64,000 nt of DNA from Apibacter raozihei (GCF_004014855.1 NZ_CP034930.1:1178001-1242000), one strand, 5' to 3'; positions 52,701 to 61,895 are shown, counted from the first letter of the stretch. The notes: a model not told the origin generated them from the letters alone. Made by a program: numbers and translations.

Positions 52701-55436
52701 GCATCACGGATGCCCGCTGTAGGATTTGCTCCTTTGGAAGGTAGTGGTAGGATAAGTGTTTCGGGAACTGGGGGTGGATTATATAATGGTACGGTAAAAG
52801 GTTTCAATCTTGGAGCGACCGCTTTACATATGGTGAGACTTAGAAAAGATGCTGCTGAAGGAGGAAGATTAGTGGAGCACGATTTTGGAGGTTTATCGGA
52901 TCAGCTTACCACAGGTTTAGGAGCAGGGTTTGGAAATAGCTTTGCTATGGCAAACGGAGGAACCTTAGGAGGAGCAAGTATTGCATCTGGAACATTTATT
53001 GGTCTGATGTCTGAAATTTTCTTTTATGAACGAGAACTTACAGAAGTTGAAAAGTCAAGAATACGTACCTATTTAGGTATGAAATATGCGATTACTCTGT
53101 ATTCAACAGGTTCTACCGACACCAATAAATTACCTTTTGATTATGTTCTTTCAAATTCCACTACCACAGTATGGCCTGGTGCTTCAACACCCTATTCAGC
53201 TTACCATAAAAATGTAGCTGGTTTGGTCAGGGATGATAATTCAAATTTATTTGTTAATAAATCCCGTTCCACTGATACAGACGCTACAATAACTATGATA
53301 GCGGGAGAATCAGTAACCGATGGACAAGGAACCAGTTCAAATCTAGCTAATGACCAGAGTGGTTTATTTTGGGGTAATAACGGAGCAACTGGTAAAACTG
53401 TTTATAGTGAATCTGCTAAAGCAGTCTGTGGCGATTTGGAATCGAGAATGAATAGAATTTGGTTAGTAAATAAAGCGAATCTCACGAGTCAAAAAGTAGT
53501 GGTTAGAGCAGGAGATGCAACTTCTTTTGAATATGATAATAAATATAAGGTGTATATGCTTGTTGCCAGTAGCGAAAGTGATATAACCAATGATAATTGG
53601 TCTAAAGCCATTCCTGGTGAATGGATTAATGGTGAGGTACAATTTAACTATACTTTTACTGATGACAATACCTATATAACATTTGGAGGAGTAGCTGAAC
53701 CTGGAGTTTGTACAAGCTGTACATTCAGCGGGTATAAAACTATTGATTTTACAAAAGTATGGACACGAAAAGATAGAGGCGTTAAAAGTAAAACAGTTGA
53801 TTTAGGTGATGGTTTTTCAGCGAATATAGCTGTTACCGATTCTAGTAATGTTTTGAGAAACGGATACCCAAGAAGCTATAGAAAAACCTTACAACTGCTG
53901 CGAAGAGGTAATAGCACTACTGATACTAAAGCTGTTACTACTACTATCTCTTTTACAGGAGGGGCAGCTGCCGCTTCATTTGAACTTTATGATGTAGATA
54001 GACAATCGCAAAGATTAGATGATATTGAAGTTTATGGTCTTTGTGGAGGTGGGGTTGTAAAGCCTAAACTAACCTATAGTATGGATCAGAAAAGAAGTTC
54101 ATACGTTATTTCAAGCAATACAGCTACGGCCAGAGCTGCCGGATCGTATACTACTTCATCTTACTTAAATAGAAGAGGAAGATTACAGGTAAACTTTTCA
54201 AGCTCTGTTGAGCAAATTGTAATTGTTTATAAGGAAAAATACAATAGTAAAGCAACCGGAAATCAAATGATAGGTATAGGACCGTTAACTTTATATTGTC
54301 CACAGCCTTTGCAGATTAATGAAGACGGATTAGCATTAACCATGCAGGCATCAGATTCAGTTAAGTTATGTGACGAAGTTCCTTATACCTTCAGAGTAAC
54401 AAATACTAATTGTGCATCTAAAGAGGTAAATCTGTCAGAAACTTTACCTGAAGGTATGTACTGGGTAGCAGAATCCGTTTCAGTTGAAGCGGGCACAGGT
54501 ACACCTGTAATAAATACTTACGAAAATACTGCGCAATTGAGTATCCAGAATATTGAGGTTCCAGGAGCTTCTACGATAACGGTTACCGGAACAGCAAGGT
54601 TTACTCAAACGGCAACTGCAGGAAGTTATAGTTCTAGAGCTTCTATAACGTATAAAAATTCGTTAAATGAAGATGTAACTTATCAAAGCTGTGATTTACT
54701 TGCAGGTTGTGGAAATACGACTGTACAAGCTCTTGAATCTGTCAGATTAGATCCGGTAACAGTGGATAAAATATCTGCTGATCTAAGCTGTATTTCAGAC
54801 GATGGAACGGCAAAAGTAACGATACAGATTACAAACCCTAACACTGCACTTGATTACGTTACGTTAAGCGTTAATATTTCAGACAGTTTTACCTATGTAG
54901 ATGCAAGTTTGTCCAGTTCACCCGCTACATTGGGAGGAACTACAACCTATGAGGAAGGAGCTTTGACCTTGGAAGATTTTACATTGCCTAATGGGACTTC
55001 TACCATAACGTTTCAAATTAAAGCACCAGAAACGTTACCGACGGATGTGGAAAGTCTGGAGCTGGGCTTTGATCTAGTTACAGAGTCAGACATGGAATGT
55101 GTTTATATTGATACTACCGACACTGAAATGGATTTTGTTTTGCCTTTTTGTACCTATTGTACTCAAGATCCGAACACTGATCCTGCAACAGTTATGTCTA
55201 TGGTAGGAGTTTCATCGCAGAGAAACGGTTTAGAAACCTGGCCTGACAATATTCCTAATGGATTTATTGTTTTAGAGTCTAATGACAAAGGACTGGTGAT
55301 CACCCGAACAGTTCCTGCTAATATACCGCAAGACCAATGGGTTGAAGGAATGATTATTTATGATACCACTGATAAATGTATTAAGCTATACAATGGAACT
55401 GAGTGGAAATGTATTGAAAGATCATGTAATGAGTAA
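49737..55436 (+). CDS. Giant repetitive secreted surface protein (LamG/DUF8202-like repeats)
   Basis: A 1,899-residue protein with a signal peptide (1-29, ending LKSQ). Three related units start at PGGVSLTQELWLKAD (about 31), PGGVDLLTELWLKAD (449) and PGGVINGLRLWLRAD (867). Each has a lectin-like sandwich (WxDxSGxxRDH, FDGSTN, LQEIIVFS, YLSIKYGI) and a second part with NxVFGIGRDD, FGSNG and NTRIYxV; the third is more diverged. From about 1325 there is a cysteine-bearing domain (CTSCTFSGYKTIDF), then two DUF11-like domains (LPEGMYWVAESVSVEAGTGT; LSVNISDSFTYVDASLSS). The end (about 1835-1895) is the module NGFIVLESNDKGL ... GMIIYDTTDKCIKLYNGTEW. No type A T9SS sorting signal is visible. Probably an adhesin or outer structural protein. 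Confidence 0.8.
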   Translation: MKRSTIYKLQNIFVFAILLFFFSPQLKSQSPGGVSLTQELWLKADQVQASGTPTNGQSISLWHDWSGNNRDHVQNGTNTLPTFVTFGDLMNFQPALNFDGSTNTKLVGPDFSVKSTLSYYIFYVSRLKEGTTGVATLYSLNAGRNNYTGWSAGNPYFTTGNATANVNTNSNGKNYGINAVIRPNGTLLSQYSYFNGVSQSFAGRAMLTTSGQSVVGNANLTTANPFYGDIQEIIVFSAPQNTLMSDTDLQKVYSYLSIKYGIPLEAAASQTMPNYLNSNGDIIWDGSQDTTYQNYVFGIGRDDAGSLYQKQSVNYDKPVVAVFTGDDLTTLNASSTGVLTDNTFMLLGSNGLEGLKRYEYAAGQVFANGSLSEKVNFKHNAVLKAKTFNQTSFTVNMKTYLDTKYILVCPDENFDPSNTRIYSVTDDIAKSVLVNNGDYISFALVGAKPGGVDLLTELWLKADIIPGTTTDSTAVTTWQDVSVFGRDHTQSGTISTPLIRNKSNLMNYHSHLQFNTYSALTASSYLDSSKSYYMFYVSEVTNTTAASILYAFNSSANVNNNNQGWYMGSPSFTDGGYAAANFKTHTNPQGKTYGIVAVERTNSADVQQRLTFNGITQSFSGSVLAGIGTGESLIGARRAGNYLPFLGNLQEIIVVSGDAGVQMTDLQLLKINSYFAVKYGITLDPSSQPNYISSDGTVIWNGSSNTGYQNNIFGIGRDDNSSLYQKQSSSYDKDMMTVFVGNEIQNLNIDNTGTINNEEFLMFGSNSADGESLSSYDYKQNTQFANMVLPSDINYKNDFVLKAQVTGSTGFQVKIQLNTAAKYVLVSSDETFTPANTRIYEVNNKIAEDVQINNGDYVGLALYSFAPGGVINGLRLWLRADDSNSLENDGNNNILTWKDQTSNENDYNLEAVTYGAKIAPVYTPNDIRMNFFPSLFFDRYAYLATKTGPMRENAPDNSTSFIVYNSTSYVDNARTYTHGFGSTRPDAAASRMPAVGFAPLEGSGRISVSGTGGGLYNGTVKGFNLGATALHMVRLRKDAAEGGRLVEHDFGGLSDQLTTGLGAGFGNSFAMANGGTLGGASIASGTFIGLMSEIFFYERELTEVEKSRIRTYLGMKYAITLYSTGSTDTNKLPFDYVLSNSTTTVWPGASTPYSAYHKNVAGLVRDDNSNLFVNKSRSTDTDATITMIAGESVTDGQGTSSNLANDQSGLFWGNNGATGKTVYSESAKAVCGDLESRMNRIWLVNKANLTSQKVVVRAGDATSFEYDNKYKVYMLVASSESDITNDNWSKAIPGEWINGEVQFNYTFTDDNTYITFGGVAEPGVCTSCTFSGYKTIDFTKVWTRKDRGVKSKTVDLGDGFSANIAVTDSSNVLRNGYPRSYRKTLQLLRRGNSTTDTKAVTTTISFTGGAAAASFELYDVDRQSQRLDDIEVYGLCGGGVVKPKLTYSMDQKRSSYVISSNTATARAAGSYTTSSYLNRRGRLQVNFSSSVEQIVIVYKEKYNSKATGNQMIGIGPLTLYCPQPLQINEDGLALTMQASDSVKLCDEVPYTFRVTNTNCASKEVNLSETLPEGMYWVAESVSVEAGTGTPVINTYENTAQLSIQNIEVPGASTITVTGTARFTQTATAGSYSSRASITYKNSLNEDVTYQSCDLLAGCGNTTVQALESVRLDPVTVDKISADLSCISDDGTAKVTIQITNPNTALDYVTLSVNISDSFTYVDASLSSSPATLGGTTTYEEGALTLEDFTLPNGTSTITFQIKAPETLPTDVESLELGFDLVTESDMECVYIDTTDTEMDFVLPFCTYCTQDPNTDPATVMSMVGVSSQRNGLETWPDNIPNGFIVLESNDKGLVITRTVPANIPQDQWVEGMIIYDTTDKCIKLYNGTEWKCIERSCNE

Positions 55437-55486
55437 TTAAAGAATTTAATGTATTGTCAATTTATAAAGATATCTAAGAAATTTCT

Positions 55487-55984
55487 ATGAAAAATATATT
55501 ATTAATAATGTTGAGTTACATGGTGGTAAATTCCATCCAGGCTCAAGTCGCAATAGGTAAAAACACTGTGGATGGTGCAGGAATCTTGGATTTTGCATCC
55601 GGTACCACAAACGGCATAATATTGCCAATAGTGCAAACCATATCAGATAGTACAGTTAACGGAACGTTACTAATGTCTAAATTGGATAAAAAATTGAAGG
55701 TTAAGCAAAATGATAGATGGATGGATTTAAGTGATCCCGGAAGTATTGATAATGTTGTGTTCAGTAGTAGTTCCGATAATGGTAAAGGAATAATTATCGG
55801 AGCTTTAAGTTCATCTGCAGAAGGCATACTTGTTTTAGAGTCTACTGATAAAGCATTGATATTACCCAAGGTTCAGGATCCTCATTTAAATGTTAAAAGT
55901 CCCTATCCGGGTATGATTTGTTATGATACAGCCAGTAAAACAATAGCCCTTTTTGATGGACTGAAATGGAATTACTGGAAATAG
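55487..55984 (+). CDS. Small secreted protein sharing the C-terminal module of the giant protein
   Basis: A 165-residue protein with a signal peptide (1-19, ending IQAQ) and an opening VAIGKNTVDGAGILDFASGTTNGIILP. The last 60 residues, GILVLESTDKALILPKVQDPH ... PGMICYDTASKTIALFDGLKW, match the C-terminus of the upstream giant protein. In flavobacterial surface proteins and tail-fibre-like proteins this LESTDKG...GMxxYDT...YNGTxW module is common; its exact function is not known to me. Start lies 50 bases past the giant gene, so co-transcription is likely. Confidence 0.75.
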   Translation: MKNILLIMLSYMVVNSIQAQVAIGKNTVDGAGILDFASGTTNGIILPIVQTISDSTVNGTLLMSKLDKKLKVKQNDRWMDLSDPGSIDNVVFSSSSDNGKGIIIGALSSSAEGILVLESTDKALILPKVQDPHLNVKSPYPGMICYDTASKTIALFDGLKWNYWK

Positions 55985-56002
55985 AAAAATAACTATTTGA
56001 TA

Positions 56003-56033
56003 AAAAACCCTTAGGCATTCTAAGGGTTTTTCT
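56003..56033 (+). terminator. Terminator after the surface-protein pair
   Basis: Eleven-bp arms AAAACCCTTAG and CTAAGGGTTTT with the loop GCATT and a T tract lie 20 bases past the stop codon. Confidence 0.9.
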
Positions 56034-56104
56034 TTTTATTTCTCCCAAGATCATGTTAAATCAGAAGTTTAGCATTTATTATATCAAATTAATTAGTAAT
56101 TTGT

Positions 56105-57673
56105 ATGACACAAATAAACCCAAAAATACTTAAAATTATGGATGCAGTGTTAGACAAAAAATTTTCAGTTTTAGATGTTGTTGCTAAATTTAATTTAAAA
56201 AAGAAATACGATAATTTTATAGGAGGTAAGTTTGTTCCTCCTGTAAAAGGTCGTTATCATGATGTTCCTTCGCCTATTGATGGTAAAATATTTACTCAGA
56301 CAGCACACTCTTCAAAAGAAGATATAGATTTAGCTGTAGATAAGGCATATGAGGCTTTTAAAGATTGGAGTAAAACATCTGTGACTGAAAGGAGCAATAT
56401 TTTAATTAAAATTGCTCAGCGAATAGAAGATAACCTTGAGTATATAGCTAGTGTTGAAACTATTGATAACGGAAAAGCTATACGTGAGACTTTAAATGCC
56501 GACATTCCTTTAGCAGCTGATCATTTCAGGTATTTTGCCGGTGTTATACGTGCCGAGGAAGGTTCAGCAATGGAATTAAACGAAAAAACTCTATCTTTAA
56601 TTATTAATGAGCCTCTGGGGGTTGTCGCTCAAATTATTCCCTGGAATTTTCCTCTTTTAATGGCTGCATGGAAATTAGCACCTGCTCTGGCTGCAGGCAA
56701 TTGTGTTGTTATGAAACCTGCTGAAAATACACCAGTTTCCATTTTAATTTTAATGGAAGTTATTGGAGATTTACTTCCTCCGGGAGTACTTAATGTAGTT
56801 AATGGTTCTGGTTCTGAATTAGGAGAAGTGTTAGTTACAAATCCTAAAATAGCAAAAGCAGCATTTACCGGATCAACAGAAATTGGTAGGCAGGTTATGG
56901 AATATGCTTCTAAAAATATTATTCCGGTAACTTTAGAACTGGGAGGTAAATCGCCAAATATTTTCTTTCCATCAGTAATGGATAAAGATGATGAATTTTT
57001 AGATAAAGCTATCGAAGGAGCTGTGTTATTTGCATTCAATCAGGGAGAAGTATGTACATGTCCTTCACGATTATTAATTCATGAGTCAATCTATGAACAA
57101 TTTATAGAAAAGGTCATTCAGAGAGTTGAATCCATAAAAATGGGGAGCCCTTTAGATCCTACAGTTCAAATGGGAGCTCAGGTATCAGAAGGGCAAAAGA
57201 AAACTATTTTATCATACATTAAAATAGGAAAAGACGAAGGAGCCGAAGTGTTAACCGGAGGAGATGCTTGCAATCTCGGGGGAGATCTTGAAGGGGGATA
57301 TTATATTCAACCTACTTTGTTGAAAGGGAATAATAAAATGAGAGTTTTTCAAGAAGAAATATTTGGGCCAGTATTGGCTGTAACTACATTTAAAACAACC
57401 GAAGAGGCTATTGAGATTGCTAATGATACTATTTTTGGTCTGGGTGCAGGAGTATGGACCAGAGATGCTCATGAATTGTATCAGGTTCCAAGAGCTATAA
57501 AAGCGGGAAGAGTTTGGGTAAATCAATACCATGCTTATCCTGCCGGAGCTCCATTTGGAGGTTATAAACAATCGGGTATAGGAAGAGAAAATCATAAAAT
57601 GATGTTGGATCACTACAGACAAACAAAAAATATGCTTATTTCTTATGATAAAAATAAGTTAGGCTTTTTTTAA
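56105..57673 (+). CDS. NAD(P)-dependent aldehyde dehydrogenase
   Basis: A 522-residue ALDH-superfamily enzyme that oxidises aldehydes to acids. Seen are the cofactor region IIPWNFPLLMAAWKLAPALAAGNCVVMKPAENTP, FTGSTEIGRQV, the general base in TLELGGKSPNIFF (about 278) and the catalytic cysteine in FNQGEVCTCPSRLL (about 316), then EEIFGPVLAVTTF and PFGGYKQSGIGRE. Family closest to AldB/ExaC types. A 35-residue N-terminal extension precedes the usual YDNFIGGKFVPP; the ATG at 56141 is a possible alternative start. Monocistronic. Confidence 0.93.
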   Translation: MTQINPKILKIMDAVLDKKFSVLDVVAKFNLKKKYDNFIGGKFVPPVKGRYHDVPSPIDGKIFTQTAHSSKEDIDLAVDKAYEAFKDWSKTSVTERSNILIKIAQRIEDNLEYIASVETIDNGKAIRETLNADIPLAADHFRYFAGVIRAEEGSAMELNEKTLSLIINEPLGVVAQIIPWNFPLLMAAWKLAPALAAGNCVVMKPAENTPVSILILMEVIGDLLPPGVLNVVNGSGSELGEVLVTNPKIAKAAFTGSTEIGRQVMEYASKNIIPVTLELGGKSPNIFFPSVMDKDDEFLDKAIEGAVLFAFNQGEVCTCPSRLLIHESIYEQFIEKVIQRVESIKMGSPLDPTVQMGAQVSEGQKKTILSYIKIGKDEGAEVLTGGDACNLGGDLEGGYYIQPTLLKGNNKMRVFQEEIFGPVLAVTTFKTTEEAIEIANDTIFGLGAGVWTRDAHELYQVPRAIKAGRVWVNQYHAYPAGAPFGGYKQSGIGRENHKMMLDHYRQTKNMLISYDKNKLGFF

Positions 57674-57695
57674 AAATAAATAAACTAATTAATCA

Positions 57696-57733
57696 AAAGG
57701 AGGGCAAACATATTCAGTTCCTCCTTTTTTTAT
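57696..57733 (+). terminator. Terminator of the aldehyde dehydrogenase gene
   Basis: AAAGGAGG and CCTCCTTT pair over a 16-base loop and are followed by a T tract. Confidence 0.75.
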
Positions 57734-57927
57734 TTTTTATCGAATGTGAAACTGTTAATAATTTAAAATTCGATTTAAATTAATATAAAAAATTTAAACC
57801 GTTTAGAATTTAGACTTATTTATTAAAAGAAGAAAAAGATTTGTTACATTAATAATATACTATTGCGTTATGTAATTACGTTAAATAAAGTTATTTAAAA
57901 TATGTATAAGAATAAGTATTTTCATTC

Positions 57928-57935
57928 TAAATTTG
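57928..57935 (+). promoter_or_regulatory. -7 element of the LTA-synthase-like gene
   Basis: TAAATTTG fits TAnnTTTG, 27 bases before the ATG at 57963. The remaining 190 bases of this gap, after the ALDH terminator, are AT-rich with nothing recognisable. Confidence 0.45.
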
Positions 57936-57962
57936 TAAAAGATAAAATAAAGACTTAAAAAG

Positions 57963-60035
57963 ATGCAAATAGATAAATTGCTTAACACATTTATAAAAAT
58001 TTCAGGATTTTATATTTTAGTCGGATTAATTTTAAGATCAATACTTATTTTTTTGCCTATTACAGAACGAGTATTTGATATTTCCGATTATGCTAAAATT
58101 TTTTTATTAGGTATTGTAAATGATTGGTGTGTTTCAATTGTTATTTTTGTTTTTTTATGGTTGCATTTGATGTTTCTATCCAACAGCAAATTCAAGTCAC
58201 CATGGGGATACATAATAATAGGAGTATTTATCATTTTATTGTGTTATTTGTATTTTTTTAAAACTATATTTGATGATTACGGTAGCATAGTACCAACAAT
58301 TATCAAAATATTTGTAACTATCAAGGCCTTATCATTTATCATCTTATTTTTATTTCCATCTTTACGATCCAACTGGAGACACACTGTTTATATATTTATT
58401 TTTTTCCTTTACATATTTCTAATAATTTTTAATTCAATTAGTGAATATCTGTTTTGGAATGAATTTGGTGTTCGGTATAATTTTATTGCAGTAGATTATC
58501 TTATTTATACAAATGAGGTTATTGGTAATATACTGGAATCGTATCCGGTTATATCTATGTTTTCGGTAATTCTGCTTATTTCAATATTAATTACTTATTT
58601 TTTCACATCTAAGTCCAATAAATACTTTATGGACTTTTCTAGTTTTAAAGTTAAAATTCTGAGTTCATTAGTATATGTTGTATTAGTAATTGGATCTGTA
58701 TTTCTGTTAGAATTTATTCAGAAACAGGAAAATTCTGATAACGTTTTTGCTAACGAATTGCAAGCAAATGGGTTATTTCGTTTTTACGAAGCCTTTTCAG
58801 ATAGTTCTTTAGATTATGAGCAATTTTACGCTCAAATACCTATTAATAAAGCATTTGCATTAGTGGGGAAGCAATATGATAAAAAATCTAAAATAGTTAT
58901 ATCCGAAATTATCAGGGATACACTTCCGGAATTAAGAAAAAATGTTGTTCTGGTAACAATAGAAAGCATGAGTTTTGACTTTATGAAGTATTCAGGCAAT
59001 ACTAAAAACCTTACTCCTAACTTAGATCGTTTGGCAAAAGAAGGAATGTTTTTCACCAATTTGTACGCTACTGGAAATAGAACTGTTAGGGGATTGGAAG
59101 CAGTTACATTATGCATACCACCATCTCCGGGAGAAAGTCTGATAAAACGAGAGGATAATGATAATTTATTTTCCACCGGATATATATTTAAGCAAAAAGG
59201 ATATAAAGTGCAATTTTTTTACGGAGGATATTCATATTTTGATGATATGGATGTTTTTTTTAAAGGAAACGGCTATCAGATTATAGATCGAAATTCCTTT
59301 AGTTCTGATGAAATAACTTTTGCAAATATATGGGGAGTTTGTGATGAAGATATGTTTAAAAAAGCAATTAAAACTTTTGATGAAAATCAAAAGTCAAACA
59401 GACCCTTTTTTGGGCATATAATGACAGTAAGCAATCATAGACCTTTTACATATCCGGAAGGTAGAATAGATATTCCAAGTACCAGCAAATCCAGGGATGG
59501 AGGAGTGAAATATACTGATTATGCAATTGGTGAATTTATAAAAGAAGCGCACAAACATCAATGGTTTCAAAACACAGTTTTCGTATTTGTAGCTGATCAT
59601 TGCGCATCCAGTGCTGGTAAAGTAAACATTCCTTTAGAACGATATCATATACCAGCAATAATATATGCTCCGGGCTTTGTTAAACCTGTTATTGAAAGAA
59701 CCTTAACTTCACAAATAGATCTAATGCCTACACTTTTTGGAAAATTACACTTTTCTTACACTTCACAATTTTTTGGTCAAAATATAAAAAAAAGTGATTA
59801 TAACCCGCGAGCATTGGTTTCAACATATCAGAATTTGGGATATTATAAGGGAAACGAATTGATAGTACTATCTCCTAACAGAAAAGTACAGCAATATGAA
59901 GTTGACAGTAATAAACAATTAAAAGCAACTCATGATATAAATAAGACATTAGAAGAAGAGGCTATAGCTAATTACCAGACTACATCTTATTTAATAGAGC
60001 AAAATTTATTGAAAACAAACAGAAAGAAAAAATGA
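57963..60035 (+). CDS. LTA synthase-like membrane sulfatase/phosphoglycerol transferase
   Basis: A 690-residue protein with five membrane segments in the first 260 residues and a large extracytoplasmic sulfatase-fold domain (about 320-640). Motifs are NVVLVTIESMSFDFM (metal ligand Glu), ATGNRTVRGLEAVTL with the probable nucleophile Thr near 373, PFFGHIMTVSNHRPFTYPEG and FVFVADHCASSAG (metal ligands). In Gram-positives this family makes lipoteichoic acid; in Bacteroidota it likely transfers a head group such as phosphoglycerol or phosphoethanolamine to a periplasmic glycan or lipid. The substrate is unknown. Its stop is one base from that of a convergent gene. Confidence 0.88.
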   Translation: MQIDKLLNTFIKISGFYILVGLILRSILIFLPITERVFDISDYAKIFLLGIVNDWCVSIVIFVFLWLHLMFLSNSKFKSPWGYIIIGVFIILLCYLYFFKTIFDDYGSIVPTIIKIFVTIKALSFIILFLFPSLRSNWRHTVYIFIFFLYIFLIIFNSISEYLFWNEFGVRYNFIAVDYLIYTNEVIGNILESYPVISMFSVILLISILITYFFTSKSNKYFMDFSSFKVKILSSLVYVVLVIGSVFLLEFIQKQENSDNVFANELQANGLFRFYEAFSDSSLDYEQFYAQIPINKAFALVGKQYDKKSKIVISEIIRDTLPELRKNVVLVTIESMSFDFMKYSGNTKNLTPNLDRLAKEGMFFTNLYATGNRTVRGLEAVTLCIPPSPGESLIKREDNDNLFSTGYIFKQKGYKVQFFYGGYSYFDDMDVFFKGNGYQIIDRNSFSSDEITFANIWGVCDEDMFKKAIKTFDENQKSNRPFFGHIMTVSNHRPFTYPEGRIDIPSTSKSRDGGVKYTDYAIGEFIKEAHKHQWFQNTVFVFVADHCASSAGKVNIPLERYHIPAIIYAPGFVKPVIERTLTSQIDLMPTLFGKLHFSYTSQFFGQNIKKSDYNPRALVSTYQNLGYYKGNELIVLSPNRKVQQYEVDSNKQLKATHDINKTLEEEAIANYQTTSYLIEQNLLKTNRKKK

Positions 60036-60036
60036 G

Positions 60037-60732
60037 TTATTCTATATCTAAGGTTGATTCATATCTCATTTTCCTGAAAACATTGATAAGTGTAACCACA
60101 TCTCTTTCGCAGTAAGATTTTATACGTTCGATATCTTTATCTTTATAATATACTTTTGAAACTTCACTTCCATCCATGTCATCTTTAGGAGAAGGTAATC
60201 CAAAAACATGAGATAACAGATCCAAAGAAGTATAATGCTTATAATCTCCAAATTTCCATAAATCCATCGTATCCAGATGAGGAATTTCCCAAGGCTTTTT
60301 TCCATGCATTTGTAAAATACGAGGTAGTTCAATCTGATGAATCATCATTCGTCTTGCCATATAAGGAAAATCAAATTCTTTACCATTATGAGCGCATAAT
60401 AATAAATCAGACTTAAAATAATTAGCTTTCAGCAGTTCGTTAAAACCAGTAAGTATTTGGACTTCGTCATCACCATAAAAGCTTTTAAGTCTAATTTTTT
60501 TATCATCAATAACTAAACCACAGGAAAGACAGATGATTTTACCAAATTCAGAGAGTATTCCGGCTCTTTCGTAATAATATTCCTCGGGTGAAATTTCATC
60601 TTTCCGCTGATATTGTGTTTTTTTCTCCCATAATTCCTTAGTTCGTTCCGATAATTCATCCCAGTTTTCAAATTCAGGTACAGTTTCCAAATCAAGAAAC
60701 AAGATTTGTTTAAGTGGGATTTTTGACAACAT
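60037..60732 (-). CDS. 3'-5' exonuclease, PolB-like DEDD type
   Basis: A 231-residue predicted exonuclease of the DNA polymerase B exo2 type. DEDD residues are in FLDLETVPEFENW (Exo I), LLCAHNGKEFDFPYMARRM (Exo II) and IKSYCERDVVTLINVF (Exo III), with HLDTMDLWKFGDYKHYTSLDLL between. The family often occurs as a free-standing repair exonuclease in Bacteroidota. A minus-strand -7 element TATATTTG lies at 60760-60753. Confidence 0.9.
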   Translation of the reverse strand: MLSKIPLKQILFLDLETVPEFENWDELSERTKELWEKKTQYQRKDEISPEEYYYERAGILSEFGKIICLSCGLVIDDKKIRLKSFYGDDEVQILTGFNELLKANYFKSDLLLCAHNGKEFDFPYMARRMMIHQIELPRILQMHGKKPWEIPHLDTMDLWKFGDYKHYTSLDLLSHVFGLPSPKDDMDGSEVSKVYYKDKDIERIKSYCERDVVTLINVFRKMRYESTLDIE

Positions 60733-60752
60733 ATAAAAAAAATTATGACTGT

Positions 60753-60760
60753 CAAATATA
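60753..60760 (-). promoter_or_regulatory. -7 element of the exonuclease gene
   Basis: TATATTTG on the minus strand, 21 bases before the ATG, fits TAnnTTTG. Confidence 0.45.
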
Positions 60761-60790
60761 CTTAAATATCATCATTTAGATAATATTATT

Positions 60791-60798
60791 TAAATTTG
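60791..60798 (+). promoter_or_regulatory. -7 element of the HAD phosphatase gene
   Basis: TAAATTTG fits TAnnTTTG, 18 bases before the ATG at 60816. It is 30 bases from the opposing exonuclease element. Confidence 0.45.
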
Positions 60799-60815
60799 AT
60801 AATATTAAAAAAAAC

Positions 60816-61592
60816 ATGGAAAATATATTTGTTTCAGATATTGATGGAACCCTTACTTCTTTTGGAAGTCCGGTGTTAGATGAATACGGTATAAAGTCTC
60901 TGAAAAAGGCATCTCAGTGGGGTGAAATTATTTTAGCCTCAGCAAGACCTTATTCGGGAATTATAAGCATGTATAATCCGGAGGAATTAGAAATTGATTA
61001 CATTATTTCATTAAATGGAGGACATATATTGTATAAAAATAAAACGCTATTCACTTTTCCTGTTCCTAGCGAAATAGTTACTTATTTTATTAAAAATAAA
61101 GATAGATTTGAAAATCTTTGGTTTTATACGGAATTTCATTGGTACACATCTACAATGGAAACAGATGTTTATAAGAAAGAATCGTATGCAGTAAACAGCG
61201 AAGCGATATTGCTAAACAAGTTTAAATCAGAAAATGTTTTAAAAATTTTAGCCGTTTGTGAGTCTGATCGTGATATAATTGTTTCAGAGATTGGAAATAA
61301 ATTTTCTGGTGTTAATGTAACTTCATCATCCGAATCTTATGTTGAAATTTTTTCTTCACAAATAAATAAATTTAATGCTGTAGAAACGATATTTAGAGAT
61401 AAGGAAACTCAAATTTTCGCCTTTGGTGATTCCAATAATGATTTGGAAATGATTAAAAATTCATTTTTAGGCTGTGCAGTTAATAATGCAACTCCACAGG
61501 TAAAAGCGGTAGCGGATTACATATCCAGTTTCAATTTTGGAAAAGGTGTATATGATTCATTGGAATATATACAGAAAAAATATTTAATTTAA
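60816..61592 (+). CDS. Cof-type HAD hydrolase
   Basis: A 258-residue HAD phosphatase of the Cof (IIB) class. The catalytic motif I is FVSDIDGTLTSFG (8 residues from the start), motif II is in IILASARPYSG, a large C2 cap follows, and motif IV is FAFGDSNNDLEMIKN with CAVNNATPQVKAVADYISS. Such enzymes dephosphorylate sugar phosphates or nucleotides with broad specificity, so no substrate is assigned. Confidence 0.92.
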   Translation: MENIFVSDIDGTLTSFGSPVLDEYGIKSLKKASQWGEIILASARPYSGIISMYNPEELEIDYIISLNGGHILYKNKTLFTFPVPSEIVTYFIKNKDRFENLWFYTEFHWYTSTMETDVYKKESYAVNSEAILLNKFKSENVLKILAVCESDRDIIVSEIGNKFSGVNVTSSSESYVEIFSSQINKFNAVETIFRDKETQIFAFGDSNNDLEMIKNSFLGCAVNNATPQVKAVADYISSFNFGKGVYDSLEYIQKKYLI

Positions 61593-61856
61593 ATGAAAAT
61601 GAATATATTTTATAATTTCTCACAATATTAAACATTTGCTTACTGATTAATTAATCAAGATTATGAATTATTGAAATAATAAAAAAATACAGTCATTATG
61701 AGCATTCTAAGCAACTAAACAGGCTAATTATGAAAAATATCATTTAGGGGTTTAAGTTGCTGATATTAAGTGTTTTGTTTGATTTTGCAGGGGTTTCCTG
61801 AGTAAATTAATACAATCAAAAAGTGTGAAAAAATATTATTCTAGTAAAAAAATATT
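61593..61856. other. Intergenic region upstream of acpP
   Basis: No gene found. GCAACTAAAC (61711-61720) and GTTTAAGTTGC (61750-61760) form an inverted pair with one bulge and a 29-base loop, and CAGG/CCTG flank a 5-base loop near 61789-61801. Either may be part of an RNA or the end of the HAD transcript. Confidence 0.45.
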
Positions 61857-61864
61857 TATATTTG
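61857..61864 (+). promoter_or_regulatory. -7 element of the acpP-fabF-rnc operon
   Basis: TATATTTG fits TAnnTTTG and lies 31 bases before the acpP ATG. Confidence 0.5.
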
Positions 61865-61895
61865 CCGACTGAACTATAATAAAAAATAAAAGGTT

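Noticed and set aside
49737-55436. Type A T9SS sorting domain on the giant protein
   Set aside because: The C-terminus lacks the FPNP-type opening and the terminal KxxK pattern; it ends in the LES...YDT...YNGTxW module instead. Secretion by another T9SS signal type stays possible.
57963-60035. True lipoteichoic acid synthase
   Set aside because: The fold and nucleophile fit, but this is a Gram-negative lineage that does not make lipoteichoic acid, so only the family is assigned.
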